A DNA stretch of 64,000 nucleotides. Origin: Selaginella moellendorffii (Eukaryota; Streptophyta; Lycopodiopsida; Selaginellales; Selaginellaceae). Location: NCBI RefSeq assembly GCF_000143415.4, contig NW_003314320.1, forward strand, positions 4,466 through 68,465, given 5' to 3'. The first letter of the stretch is position 1, and each line of letters begins with the position of its first letter. Shown piece after piece: positions 34,509 to 46,440 of this stretch. The position numbers were made by a program, and so were the translations under genes. The notes beneath the pieces are model-generated. The model was not told the origin of the DNA. It worked only from the letters and a program-made list of their open reading frames with translations, and ran no database searches.

Positions 34509-36480
34509 GTGGCCTACCCACGAAAAGGAATAATTTGCAGTGGTCAAAATGCTCAAAAAATGGCAATACTACATTAGGAGTCACTTCAAAGTATACACAG
34601 ATAATGTGGTAATGAAAAACTTTTTGTCACAGTTGAACTTACGAGGAAAATAGGGTTGGTGGGCCAATGCTTTGGCCAAGTTTAATTGTGAGATTCTATA
34701 TAAACTTGGGAAGAGCAATATCGTGGTATGCTCTAAGTCTAAAAGTAAGCTTAAAATTGGCAATATCTAGCATGATAGAAACCTTTTGAGATAATATGTA
34801 GACAACACATGAAGATGATGGTCTAGCACAAGTGTTGCTAAGGAACCAAAATGCACGGGATGTTTGCTAAAGAGGCAAGCTACATAGGGAACAGAAAATA
34901 GATTATGTGGAATGCAATAAACTTATTTATTATAAGCAGATAAAAATGTATATTTCAAAAGGGGAACTAAGAAAGTAGCCTTTGAAAAGTGTCATGATAG
35001 ACTTCTTGCAAAACATGGGTGGAGTGTCTAAGACGATGGGCTTACTTAAGAGAATGTATCATTGGTTAGACATGGCTAAGAACATTCAATATTATGTAAA
35101 GACATATCTAATATATCAGTAGGTAAAAGCTGTAATTAAGGCTAGTGGGGGATTGTTACAAAACCTCCCAATTCTAGATTGTCCATAGAAATGTCTTATG
35201 GTGGATTTCATCATGGGACTTCTCCTAAGTGAGGGGTTTGATGTGATATTCATACTGGTGGATTAATTTTCTAAGATGGCACATTTCATACCCACCACAA
35301 TGGAAGTGGAAGCAAAAGGTGTGGTGAAGTTATTCTTTGAACAAGTGATTCGAATGTGGGGAAAGCCAAAAGAAATTATCTCAAACCGAGATAAAATTTT
35401 CACCAGTAGGTTCTAGAGAACTTTTTTAGAGTAGTATCACACTAAGCTGAAATTCAACATAGCCCATCACCCACAAATAAATAGAGTATTGAGTTAAATA
35501 TAATAGCAATGACACTTCTTGATAGATGAACAAAAAAAAAAGGTGAATAGGCAATTGGAGGATTATTTACGATGTTATATCTTCAGAGATTAAACTGATT
35601 GGGTAAGTTATTTGAAATTTGCAAAAATATGTTATAACAACTCATCACATTCGAGTATTGGGATGAATCCATAGAAAATAATCAATGGATGAGCTATTGA
35701 AGGTTGCATAGAGCTCTATGTGGCCAAGTATCACGAAGAGTTACCCACAATAGAGGCGTTCATAGTGGAAAGGCTAAACATTTGGAATCTAGTGAGAGAT
35801 TCTTTAGAACAGGCTCAACAAAAGCAAACGAAATACGTGAATCACAAGTGCCAAGACGTAGAGTTCTAACTTGGGGAGAAGGTGTGGCTAAACACAAAGA
35901 ACCTAAAGTTACTAAGTGGGATTAGTTGAAAGTTGACCCAAACGTAAAATACATATATTCCTGGAAATGAACTGATCTTGAGTTCCTTAAGCAAAATTCA
36001 TGGGGCTTTGTAAGATAGAGGCTCAAATTGGTAAGATGGCTTACTACCTTTGACTTTCCTAAGAGATGGGGAAAATGCACCTTGTATTCCACATGAACTT
36101 ACTCAAACTAGACTTGCTTCACAAGGACTAAATAAAACCCTTACCCAAAGTTAACAAAGGGGAGAAAGAATATGAGATTAAGCCCATCCTTAATGTATGT
36201 AAGAGCAAGCAATAGAAATGCAAAGTAAGGGAGTTCTATGTAAAGTGGAAAGTTGACTCTATGAAATAACATAGGAATTAAAGGAGAACTTGGTGAATAT
36301 ACAAGATCTAGTAGAAGAATTTTTGCAAGATAGAACTTTATACACTTATGCAAAGTTCAATTAAAGTGTCCATTTATGAAATGGAGTAATGTCATATGTT
36401 CAAGAATCAAAGACGCGCCAAAGTTAAATTAATTAGCATGAGTTTAGTTAAGTTCACTAGGCATAAAGAGTTACACCTGA
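34509..36480 (+). pseudogene. Gypsy E fragment: RNase H end, integrase, C-terminal domain
   Basis: Continues the frame cut at 27382: FAVVKMLKKWQYY and KVYTDNVV (RNase H), then MVDFIMGLL and FSKMAHFIP (first integrase motif), KEIISNRDKIF (second D) and AHHPQINR (third motif region). Then come VERLNIWNLVRDSLEQAQ and LGEKVWLNTKNLKLL (C-terminal part, 35760-35915). Stops and frameshifts are frequent throughout. An opal/ochre cluster ends it before the purine-rich 36480. Confidence 0.75.
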
Positions 36481-36493
36481 CTCCCCGAGGGGA

Positions 36494-37140
36494 TGTTAAA
36501 TCTGTAGATATATTTTATGGAGGTTGAGTTCGAATTCCAACCCTCTAGTAAAGAAAGGTTGGGTTCAAGTCCCAACTCTTTACTAGGGCAAGGTGAGGTG
36601 AGGACACCTATATCTTGTCATCATGGGCTTTTAGCTAGGGAGGCTGTCTTAGGCACATCGCTAAGTGGGGGGATACCCCTGAAGACATGGTCAATAAGTC
36701 ATAGAATTAAATAAAGATATTTGATATGGGCATCGAACTTCTTCTAAGGGTGGTGGAGTTGTAAAGAACCAAACTCTCTAAGGTGTCATAGGCTAAAGGA
36801 TCTTGAAATCATATCTAGAATAATAAAGATTTCATTAGATGAGGCTGAGTTCAAGATCAAATATGAGACTAAGTTCAAGACCAAGTCCAAGATCTGAAAT
36901 TAGGTCCGAGACTAAGTCCAAGATCTAAAATTGGGTCTAAGACCGAGTTTGAAATCGAGTTCAAAATTGAGTACTAAATTGAGTATGAAACTGAGTCCGA
37001 GACTAAATCCAAATATTAATACAGATCATGGCATGAAAGCCCAAAGTAATTGTCCCTCGGGGGGAAGGGCAAAGCGTTCCAAAAGTATAGTAGGGATAGT
37101 GAGGTTTAAGAATCAATTTTGAAAGAACTCTCCAACAATG
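36494..37140 (+). repeat. Candidate 3' LTR start of gypsy E plus local repeats
   Basis: GAGGGGA precedes TGTTAAATC at 36494, as a polypurine tract precedes an LTR; no partner LTR was found, so this is tentative. 36527-36596 is a 35-bp unit twice (GGTTGAGTTCGAATTCCAAC / GGTTGGGTTCAAGTCCCAAC). 36840-37015 repeats a 12-16 bp GAGTCCAAGACC-like word about ten times. 37030-37105 resembles the 'GAAAGCCCAAAG...AGTATAGTAGGGATAGTG' part of the element C LTR (3500-3570). Confidence 0.45.
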
Positions 37141-37950
37141 CTTCCAAACTAACTTAAAGTTGGGATTAGGGGTTAGGGGCTTTAGGTGGGAGTGAGCATG
37201 AACTCAAATGGTGCCAAAAAAACCATCTAAAGAAGTGCTTAAAAGTAGCTTCCACTCTTAGAAGGGAAATCAATTGTAATGCTCTCAGCTCATGTAGAGT
37301 GGTGCTTCATTTGACTACCATATAGCTCATTAATCCTCGTTCCTTGTTAAGAGCTTTGGCCTTCCCTTTGGGATGGAGGTGGGGGAGTAGGGGTACCCAT
37401 ATTGAGCCATTTCCCCCTAAGGTCTTGAAATAAGAGATGCATTTAAGACTTGGGATTTAAAGGGTCTTATGATTAAGTCTTGTTGTAGCAAGGGATGTTA
37501 CAAACCTAGAAGTTTAGTGTGCTTAGTTATTTGTGCCTGTAAGGAGTGTAATTGAATTTTAAGTCTAATCTCACCCAAGGAGGGGGATTATGAGAGAATT
37601 TAAGAATCCATGGATAGATGGCTAACACTTCATTTCTTGTGTAATGAGTAATTGAATCCAAGTAAAACCAAATAGGAGTTAGTACAATAGGCAAGAATCT
37701 TAATAAAGGAACTTAACTAATGTTAAGGTAGTGATGGTTGGATAAACAAGGTAAATTGGCAAATTGAAAAGGAAAAATTTATGGTTTACATGTTGTTATG
37801 AATCACAACCTATAATGATATAGAATCGAGAGAATGATCGAAATGCTGGCAAAGAAAACTTTTTAAAACAAGACTTTGGGAGAAAGAAAGTGGTGGGTGA
37901 TCTTGATAATGCAGAAGAAAGCTCTTCATTTTGTTGCTTTTAAGTTTTGG
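37141..37950. other. Nothing recognised
   Basis: Mixed AT-rich sequence without frames, repeats or RNA genes that I can support. Confidence 0.5.
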
Positions 37951-37957
37951 AAGTTTG

Positions 37958-38372
37958 AACTTTTATGATAAGGTTTATGAAAAGTATAAAAAGACTATAT
38001 TATTGTATAATATTAAAAGTCTATATTGTCTTACAATATATATATACTAGATTCAAAAATATGCTTAAAGTTATCACAGAATAAAAAGAAATATCACCTC
38101 AAATGTGTCATTACTAATATGCAATTATGTGAAAAGTAAAAAAGAATTTATTCTAGGATCTAACATTGATTAACACTTTTATAATAAAGTCTATGTGAAG
38201 TATAGAGTACTATGTTGTACAATGTTAAAAGTAAGCATATATTGAAATAAAAAACATGCTCAAAGTTATTATATAGACTAACTTTTTGTAGAACGGAAAG
38301 CAATATCACCTCAAACATGTGCCATAATGTGAAAGATATGAATGATTTTATTATAGGATCTACCATCGATCA
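37958..38372 (+). repeat. Diverged tandem duplication (about 205-bp unit)
   Basis: Unit 1 (about 37958-38175) and unit 2 (about 38176-38372) share in the same order TTTTAT.ATAA.GT.TATG, ATATGCTTAAAGTTAT / ACATGCTCAAAGTTAT, ATCACCTCAAA.ATGTG and TTTAT..TAGGATCTA. No coding capacity. Confidence 0.65.
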
Positions 38373-39515
38373 ACTGTTGCAAAAAGAACTTATATAGTAG
38401 AAATATTTTAGTCTTAAATATTGTAGATATATTCAATACTTGATTAAAGCCAGAAATCATCACATTCTTCTATACTTATTTCAATATATTCTATCTATAT
38501 ACTACCATCTATCACCTATAATAGATTATCTGTCACATTACTTTGGAAATAACACCTCAATGGGATAAGAATAATACAAATATGTATAATAAGAAAAATA
38601 TTTATAAAAAAAATTAATTTAAGAACCTTATATTTTATGACAAGATTCTATGATATGCCAGATATGACATGCTAGACACAACATGACAGAAAACCTGACT
38701 CAAGTCCCATAATTTTGTAATGCCATCAATTCAATGCCATCAATGTAAATTGGGACTTATAATTTTGTAATGCCATCAATTCAACACATATAGCTATCAC
38801 ATTATTTTCACATTATGGAACAGACACACCTTTATTATTAGGTTATAACACAAAAGTATTTTGTCACGTCATCAAATCTAGAAAGGAGTAGAAATTGTAG
38901 ATTACTAGCAAATAATTGGGAACGACTTAGTGGGATCTATAGACTTCAAGAACAATGCCATAAAGAGTAAATCATTATTTTTTGCCTCCCCCTTGTAGTG
39001 CTGCCTCGATCTGCATTGCTCAACACCACCTCCTCACATGCCTTTATGTCACCACCTCCATACTTGCCATGTCAATCAGGTTTTACTTATTTATTCTCTA
39101 TAAAACCATAAAGTCTAGTTTCAACATGCCCGAAATTGGAAAAGAGCAGATAGAGGGTGAAGGGGCTAAAGCCAAACTAAAGCTCAAGTTCATGTTTATC
39201 ATGGTCCATGTGGTTAAAGTCCTTGGTGGGGAGTTTGAGGGACTTGAGGAAGTACATGTTCCGTCGCTCCTGGATAAGTGGTACCAGAGTTATAATGGTG
39301 GTTTCCATGTCCATTCATCTTTGCCAACCTCACTTCTGTGTCTAAAAAATGGCTAGAGAGCTCGTTCTTGAGCTATCTTTCCTTCGTTCCCTCTTTTTGT
39401 CAAAATGTCCACTCTGAATGCCAGTGCAACAATCAATTGTGACCAAACCTTTATGATTGTTGCTGAGTTAAGGGGTTCCTATTGTTAAACATCCTGGCAC
39501 AATGGGCCTTCCACA
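38373..39515. other. AT-rich spacer with a short direct repeat
   Basis: CATAATTTTGTAATGCCATC occurs at about 38709 and TATAATTTTGTAATGCCATC at about 38759, a local duplication. A 124-codon frame at 38982-39356 has no family-like features and I do not call it a gene. Confidence 0.45.
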
Positions 39516-39970
39516 CTTGCCATGTGAACTAGGCTGCACTAGCTAGGATGGCATGCTATGTGGGCCAGATGAGGTTGGGCCAGGTGCCTTGCCATGCCGT
39601 GCAAGCTGGGATTGGCACTGCTAGGGCCAGAACGAGCTAGCACCTTGCCATGCCACATGGGCTGCACAAGCCAAGCTAAGCACCTCCAAGGCTAGGACAA
39701 GGTTGAGCTAGGCACCACACTACACCACGCAGGTTGGGCAAGTGCCTTGGCACTCCTAGTATGCCGCTGCTCGTGCTTGATATACCAGTATACCAGTATG
39801 CTGGCACCTACCACCATGCTGTGTAGGTTGGGCCTGGACGAGTGCCTTGGCACACCATGTAGGCTAGGCAAGTGTCAGGCAAGGCACGTTGTGAGCTAGG
39901 CTGGGTGCCTCACCCGCTACCGCCTGCTCCTAGTATGCCAACATAGTGATTAGCCTATGCACAGTGAGGC
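39516..39970 (+). repeat. Degenerate GC-richer repeat tract
   Basis: Words such as GTGCCTTG(G/C)CA, ATGCC..GT.GGCT and AGGTTGGGC recur many times with 40-70 bp spacing, against an otherwise AT-rich background. Reads as an old minisatellite-like array, not coding. Confidence 0.5.
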
Positions 39971-40049
39971 ATAGATTGCACTATACTGGGTACTAGGCCC
40001 ATTGTTGCTTGCACTCGATATGCCAACGTACTAGTGAATATAGGCCAAG

Positions 40050-40660
40050 CACGTGTAAGCTTCTGAATTTAGACTTATCAAGATGTCATTCAACTCAATA
40101 CTACTCAAACCCAAAGATGCTTAACTTTCAGTATCCCAAGACCTTTAACCAATTGAAAAAAAGAGTGCACTTTTGTTCATGGGCTCTTTATCTTTATATT
40201 TAAACCTTAATGAATAGTTTTTTAAGTCATTCCTTTTAATTATTTACAATTTACCATGCTTCCCTACAAGTTTATGCCCTCATAAATGAAAGTTGAGAGT
40301 TGCAACTCTCCTAAGAACCTTGCTATCTTGACAACTTACCCTTGTTTAGCCGGAGGCAAACTAAACCTACCTAATATCAATTTTAACATATGGTGTGATT
40401 CCCTTAGCAAACCAACAAAGTTAAACCCAAAACCGCTCTAATACCAAATGGAAGTTTTTGAATTTAGGAGGTCATCTAGCTCAGTACTACTTAAACCCAA
40501 GGATGCTTAACCCCAAGTATCTTAACACCCTTAAAAAATTGGAAAAAAAAGGTGCACTTTTGTTCATAAGCTTATTACTTTTATATTTGAACCCCTATGG
40601 ATTATCTCTCAAAATCATTCCTTTTGACTATTTACACAACACTATTATAGTTGAATGATT
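40050..40660 (+). repeat. Direct repeat pair, about 165 bp, 230-bp spacer
   Basis: Copy 1 about 40058-40225, copy 2 about 40450-40625. Shared anchors: TGAATTTAG, CAACTCAATACTACTCAAAC / TAGCTCAGTACTACTTAAAC, GATGCTTAAC and GTGCACTTTTGTTCAT, then TTTATATTT.AAC. Origin unknown. Confidence 0.65.
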
Positions 40661-42397
40661 AGAGTGTAAGTGAACACTACTTTTTTAGGAGTTCCACTCC
40701 TACTTTCAACTTTCTAAGTTGGAGTTTTTAGTTCAAACATGTTATGCTCATTAAACTTCCATTTTGACCATTGCTATATAACACCATTTTGGCTTCACTT
40801 TGGGGGATAAGGATTTGTGTCTCACATAGGGTTTTTTCTCTTGGGTCTGGGTGAAGGTGGATAGTATTAGGATTTGCAACATTCTAAATCCAAGGAGATT
40901 AGAATTTTTGGATCTCCAATTAAAATATAAGGCTGCAATCATGCTAAAGTGAATGTAAAGCAAAAGTTGATTGTCATCATTTTCTCCTATTTTAGTTCTA
41001 GTGGAGATGCCCATATAATGCTAACCACGAATTTGCCAACTCCAACTTCATTGATATTCAAAGCTATTTATAACGTTTTTTAGTTTTCTTGCCCTTCTAT
41101 CAACATGCACTCGTTTTTTGCATAGGTTTGTAAGTGAGCTTCAATCCACATGTAATGGCAACATCTTCTTTGAGCTATCACCTCTTATTAGTTCAAAACA
41201 AAAGGGGATGGAGGTCAAGCAAGACATCTATAGCTAGTACAAAATCAAAACCACACACTTCAAACATTTTAAATACACAGTATTTATAGTTCATTCTAGT
41301 GGGTATTTAGATTGCATGAAAAAGGCATGCAATTGAGAGTATGGTAAAAATTTCATATTTTTTGAAGGATTTGTAATCAATCCTCCTATCCGTGACACCA
41401 TTAATATTAAATTCAAGTGTCAGTTTTGCAAAAATGTTTTATTATATCATGCCATTTGCAACTTTCTTCCATAGGATAGAGAGGCTTGAAGATATTATAA
41501 TGATAAAATCTAATGTAGTACCTAAAGAATGGTCGGTTGATACTGGGGTTGCGTTCACTTTATATGAGATTAAAAATCTTAAGAAATCTTGTTTTAATCT
41601 TGAGAGGAAGAGAGTTGAAAACATGAGTAATAGAACTAACACTATTCCCATAGAGATGTATAGAAGACTTGTAAGAAAAGGTAAGGTAATTAAATTTATT
41701 AAGGTAAAATAAGTTTAGTTTAGACATTTGAGTGTGAGATTCTTTTCATGAAGTACATCACTGCGCTAGCAAAAAAGTATACTATAAAAACAAAAAGTGA
41801 AGAGTATATAATTATCATTTAAGACTTTTCTTCTTGCTCATGTTCAAACTTTATAAAATGCAAGGAACATAAAAAGGCATATACTCCTTGCAAGCATATA
41901 TACTATGTCTTAATTAACATTTTGCATTATATAGTGGATACTTACTATTGTTGAGTTATAAAAGATTTTAGAGGTAATTAGATTATGTGTATTCTCTACC
42001 AATATTAGAAACTTTTATATTTTATATAATTATTAGAAATACATACTTTTCATTTTATATACTTTTTATTTTTAATTTTTTTAAATTTTATATACAAGAG
42101 TTCTTTTTGCAATAATGCCCATAATATTCATGTTTCTCATAGATGCATAGCCTTCCAAAAGAATCTTAATTCAAAAGAATCTTAATTCAGACATGATAAT
42201 TTATAAAAAGCAGAATGGATCTAAATCTTATCTTATTTACAATTCTGATGAACCTATATATTTTGGCACATAGAATATTGATAAGAAATCTCTTACAAAA
42301 TATTTTTATTAATAAACAGATGTTAAAATATATTGCAAAGTTAGGTTTGCCATGAACCTTAACTTCTGAAACTTTGTAATATTTTTATTGAACTACA
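40661..42397. other. AT-rich gene-poor stretch
   Basis: No recognisable gene. A 106-codon frame at 41392-41712 is Lys/Ile-rich as expected from AT-rich DNA and has no identifiable motif. A 16-bp tandem AAAAGAATCTTAATTC duplication is at about 42160-42188. Confidence 0.45.
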
Positions 42398-42880
42398 TTA
42401 GTCAGCTCGTGAATTAAAAGGGTTATAAAATGACCCAACGCTTAACACATGCCAGATGCAATTTTTGCCGACTACAATGTCCATTTTCAGATGCAGAATG
42501 TCTTGGGAGCTTTTAAAGCTCCCCAGGAGCAATTCTGCTTCGGATTGGTATTCTCCAGTCCTCGAAGCTGCAGGCTTTTTCACTTCGATGAGAGCCCTCA
42601 GGCCGTCAATCGCTGTCCCTGCTAGGATAGATTGCACCAAGCAGATGGCGGCATCGGAAGTGCCACTGAAATCGGCTGAGAACACTGCACTGCTCACGGA
42701 GAGCCACTGCTGGTGCCTTGTCGCGGCGAACCACCCAAATTTTGGGGGCAACTTGACGTGGTCCTTCAGATGGTCCAGGTAGGAGGCTGTTTGTGAGCCT
42801 TCCCCGACGATGCTCCACGTATACGGAGGAAGTGGGCTCGGCACTATTCTGTCCTCTTCGGCCAAAACCACCTCCCTCAC
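42398..42880 (-). CDS. Short protein with PD-(D/E)xK-nuclease-like features, function unknown
   Basis: 160 codons, base composition clearly richer in G+C than the AT-rich DNA to its left. Contains SGTSDAAICLV followed about 25 residues later by ALIEVKKP and then EAELLL, reminiscent of the D...ExK pattern of restriction-nuclease-fold domains found in Crinkler-like proteins. No signal peptide. It is divergent from the kelch gene (148 bp between starts), so the two may share a promoter. It is short for such a family and is probably a truncated copy. The fold assignment is inference from three motif positions only. Confidence 0.4.
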   Translation of the reverse strand: MREVVLAEEDRIVPSPLPPYTWSIVGEGSQTASYLDHLKDHVKLPPKFGWFAATRHQQWLSVSSAVFSADFSGTSDAAICLVQSILAGTAIDGLRALIEVKKPAASRTGEYQSEAELLLGSFKSSQDILHLKMDIVVGKNCIWHVLSVGSFYNPFNSRAD

Positions 42881-43027
42881 CAGTCGGCCACGCCGGAGGA
42901 CACAAACCGCATCGTACGATACATGGGAGACTTGGTAGTGTGGCCTACGCTCACCTCCTCTTCTTCCTCTTCTTTCTTCCTCTTCATTTTCACAATTCTA
43001 GGGTTCTTTGGTGTTCCTTTTGTGATC

Positions 43028-45554
43028 ATGGCGGCTGTGGGGTACTTGTACAAGCGGCTGTATGCGGGTGCGCCACCTCAATGGCAGTTGATAGATGTTG
43101 GCCGACATGTCCGTGCAGCATCCCAGGTATGCTATTTTGTGCTTGGTGTCTTACCCTGAATCCCTTGCAGCATGGCGCGGCTGCCATCGAGGAGAAGATG
43201 TATGTGGTAGGAGGATGCTGCACGGACCGATACTTGAACGATGTGCTGGTGAGTTAAGTATCTTTCTCAGGTTCTTAGTAACACTCTCGTGGAGGTTTTC
43301 GATTTGGGAGGCTTGAGGTGGTCGACAGCCCAACCTTGTCCCGTGTCGTGCGCCGGCCATTCCGTGGTGAGTGAGGCTATTCTTCAAGTTGTTTATAGGG
43401 GGCTTTGCTTAAACACGGTCGACGAGCTTTGCAGGTAGCAAGTGGAAAAACGCTCTTACTCGTTGTTGGCATTCCGTCTGATGAAAAGATGCGCGGTACT
43501 GTGTGGCTTTTGTTTTCCTCCTTTCCATGCCTTGGGCTCATCAATCTCCGTGTATGCAGTGTACCAATTTGACACGAATCAGTGGTCACGTTTGAAGACG
43601 GGGGGAGACACTCCGGTAAGCAAGCATTCTAGATGTTTTAGCTTGTCGTTAAATCTTCAAGTCATAGGCTGCAACTCGCGGTCACTCCACCACCCTGATC
43701 GGGAGCAAAATATGGGTGTATGGCGGTGTGGATTTTCATGGTCAGCTGCGCCGTGAGCTACATGCACTCGATCTGGGAAGCAATCAGTGGGAGCTGATCG
43801 AAGCACGGTAATATATCAATCCGCAATTCCTGTTTTACTTGCGGCCTCCATGGCAGTGGCGTCATCCCACCAGCGCTTTCTTTCCATGCTGCTGTGCATG
43901 AGGGCAACCATCTGTACCTTTTCGGAGCTGGCTCATCAGGCTTCTGCAAGAACCTATACGCACTGGATCTCGTAGAGGTATGCACGGAGTAAGACGCAAC
44001 TCTGATGGTGTCGCCAAATTGTTTTGCAGAGAGAATGGTCCAGGTATCCAGATCAAGGTCCTGCCCTCGTGCCTGCCGCACGTTTTGCAACTGCAGTCAC
44101 TGAAAACCAGTGCTATGTTGTTGGTGGTAAATTTGGCTTTCTGCTGCTCCGTTTATACCTCATATATCTATAACAGGCTCTACGAAAGAAACCATGCTAC
44201 TGAACATGGAGTCTTTGGAGTGGACTGTAGTGTGTGCCGAACCTCGTTTGGCTACTGAGGTAAGTGCTTAAGTTGCACTTGTCTCTCTGACTACTAAGTC
44301 TACGTAACGTGTAGAGCCTGAGCTTGGTGCACGCAAGAATCAAAGGTCGAGGCGCTCTGGTTGCTTCAGGGGGGAATCCGGTACGTGTGTGTTCCGTCTT
44401 GGACGCCGCAAGGGCGTGTTCTTGACAATGAACTCCAAGATTTTAGCTCTATGTGTTGGCCGCTCACCCGATTGATCCTCTGCCCTTCTTGCCTGCAGTT
44501 TAGCGTCTTTCTACTCAAGACTATGAAGTCATATCCGGTGCTTCCGCATCCGATGGGCAAGTGCCAGGTGAGGAGCGTAGACGGGCCACTTCTGGAGCTG
44601 TTTGAGATTCCAGACGCAGGAGAGCAGGCCCTTAAGATTATAGACAGGCTTTGGACCAAGGTGGGGAACGGAGGCGACTTGGTGAGGGACGGCCGTCCTC
44701 TGGAACGTGACGATGTCATCTTTCCAGGAGACGAGCTAACATTCCGCCCGAATGATTTTGTTGGAATACGTGGTAGCATTCATCACCAGGTCTGTGAGGT
44801 CCGTCTCATGGCACTTGGAGGCTGTCAGCTAGTCCTCGCCGCGGCGAAGATCGAGCTCATTAGAGGGGAAGGGTGGCTAGAACCGCGGGAGGAAATTGAG
44901 AGCCAAGCCTTCGCAGGGTGGAATAGCAGGAGGCCAGGGGACACGATGGAGTACCTGGTGGAGGGTGCTAAAGTTCCCCGTTTTTACAGGCTGGAGCATG
45001 TAGCTAACGATGAGGGCACATTCATGGAGGAGATATCGACCACAACCCCGGACGAGTTCCCCTACACCCTCTGCTTCAAACTGGACGCGATGCTCATGCA
45101 CATGAGTGTGGCCGAGGACATCATCACGGGCTACTATATGAAGGAAGAGATTGGCGAGGTGGACATCTGGAGGGCTCTCGTGATGTTGGTGGGAGTGAAC
45201 ATCAGATGCCGCACCCTCAAGCCGTGGATGGTGATCACGGACCTCAAAGACGAATGGCACTTCGCGTGGATGGACTGGCCACGCATGTACGTGTGCAAGG
45301 CGTGGAGCAGGAGCCAGGGACTGGGGATTCTCTGTGACCTGTGCCACGACTACAACCTGGTAACCTCGCCTGAGACGAAGGGCTGTCTCTCGAACCTGCC
45401 TAGCATCTTCACTCGCGCTTGTCCGGGGTTCAAATGGGATATGGATGAGGAGACGCGGGTGATGTTCGCCCCTCGCCCGCCTGTCTATCATAGGTGTGCT
45501 GAAACTGGCAGGGCACTCAAGCAATATAGACCTGAGGAGCTTATTTATAGGTGA
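43028..45554 (+). CDS. Kelch-repeat protein with unusual C-terminal domain
   Basis: Eleven exons join in phase: 43028-43126, 43171-43248, 43271-43366, 43435-43495, 43560-43615, 43668-43807, 43857-43977, 44030-44126, 44177-44259, 44315-44380 and 44499-45554. This gives 650 residues. Exons 1-10 (299 residues) are kelch blades: KMYVVGGC, NTLVEVFDLGGLRWS, YQFDTNQWSRL, KIWVYGGVDFHG, ELHALDLGSNQWELIEAR, HLYLFGAGSSGFCKNLYALDL and CYVVGG. Kelch propellers bind protein partners. Exon 11 opens with SVFLLKTMK, finishing the last blade, then 330 residues I cannot place. These begin with a short domain ending DDVIFPGDELTFRP and later have PWMVITDLKDEWHFAW, like the nuclease-fold domain of the neighbouring ORF. 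A donor-like CAG|GTGAGG at 44567 might instead end the kelch gene earlier. No F-box or membrane segment seen. Confidence 0.6.
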
Positions 45555-45638
45555 TCAGTTGCTGTACCATTGCAATCTTAGTGAGTATTTCTTATCCTCC
45601 TCAAACAAACTGTCTTGGATATTGAGTCTTTGTATTGG

Positions 45639-45760
45639 TCTGGGCCATGACTCTCAAGGACAAGGCCAAGGCAGGGGTCACCATTCGCCGCTTTTAGCCT
45701 GCATGCCTCCTATCAGGTGGTTTAAACGCTTAAAAACTGTTTATTAAGTTATCAAGAGAT
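45639..45760 (+). pseudogene. DUF4419 3'-end fragment
   Basis: Starts sharply with the bases encoding VWAMTLKDKAKA and follows the gene 1 end (10135-10245) through its stop codon and the GTGGTTTAAACGCTTAAAA flank. It marks the left border of the second duplicated block. Confidence 0.8.
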
Positions 45761-46129
45761 GATTGTATGTGTGAACTACATGCGCCAGGAGCTGGATCAG
45801 CAGGCTCGCTGAAAGAGCTGAAGTGGAGCTTATATATTTATGCTTAAAAATTCAAAGATCCCAGAGCACTAAACTTCCAAGAACACCAACACTGAAACGC
45901 TGGATCTTGCTTGTGCCAAGGAGTTTCACAGCCCGGCTTTTGCGGGCCACTGTCTCGCAAGCTCATCATAAAGCTCATGGGAAGCAAATGAAAATTCCAA
46001 GTGAAAGAGCTGTGGGTAAACTCTTTTTGTTGATCAATCCATCTTTGGATATTTATTCGCTTTTTCCATGTTGTTAGGTTTTAAGGATATTTCTAAGAAA
46101 GAAGAAGGTTTATATTTCTAGCAATCCAA
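45761..46129. other. Spacer without recognised content
   Basis: Unique to this copy of the duplicated block; an 84-codon frame at 45823-46077 shows no family features. Confidence 0.4.
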
Positions 46130-46440
46130 ACAGTAACTTTTATGCTTGCTAAATTTTGGATTTTTATATTAAGCAAACCAGGAGGATGGTAATGAATATA
46201 TCTAGAATATGCTTGGATATTCTAGGTATTCATTTAGATTAATGTTGTATTTATAATTTATAAAAAATGTTTATAATTTATAAACTTTCTTAAACCCTAA
46301 GATATTCTTTTTTATTCTATCATCTAATGGTTTATATGCAATATAAATTACAAACATGCTTATAATTATAAACTTTATTTAATAAATTAGATTAATAAGT
46401 AAAAATAACACTACTATTAAGAAAACCAAGCATTGTACTT
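46130..46440 (+). repeat. MITE-like AT-rich repeat, full-length forward copy
   Basis: Runs from the ATTAAGCAAACC-type start through ATCTAATGG and paired ATTTATAA blocks to ACTATTAAGAAAACCAAGC. This corresponds to the family's two inverted ends (GCTTGGTTTGCTTAA and complement). Confidence 0.65.

Noticed and set aside
27378-34513. Target site duplication of element D
   Set aside because: GAAAG on the left and GTGGC on the right do not match; only the host gypsy frame shows where it inserted.
36527-36596. tRNA gene
   Set aside because: Only a T-arm-like hairpin is present; no acceptor stem, D-arm or anticodon arm fits.
38982-39356. 124-codon frame as a gene
   Set aside because: Composition and lack of motifs fit chance; no splice or promoter context.
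41392-41712. 106-codon frame as a gene
   Set aside because: AT-driven Lys/Ile/Asn bias, no recognisable family and no neighbouring exons.
44877-45524. 215-codon minus-strand frame
   Set aside because: Overlaps kelch-gene exon 11, whose plus-strand frame is longer and continues in phase from the kelch exons.
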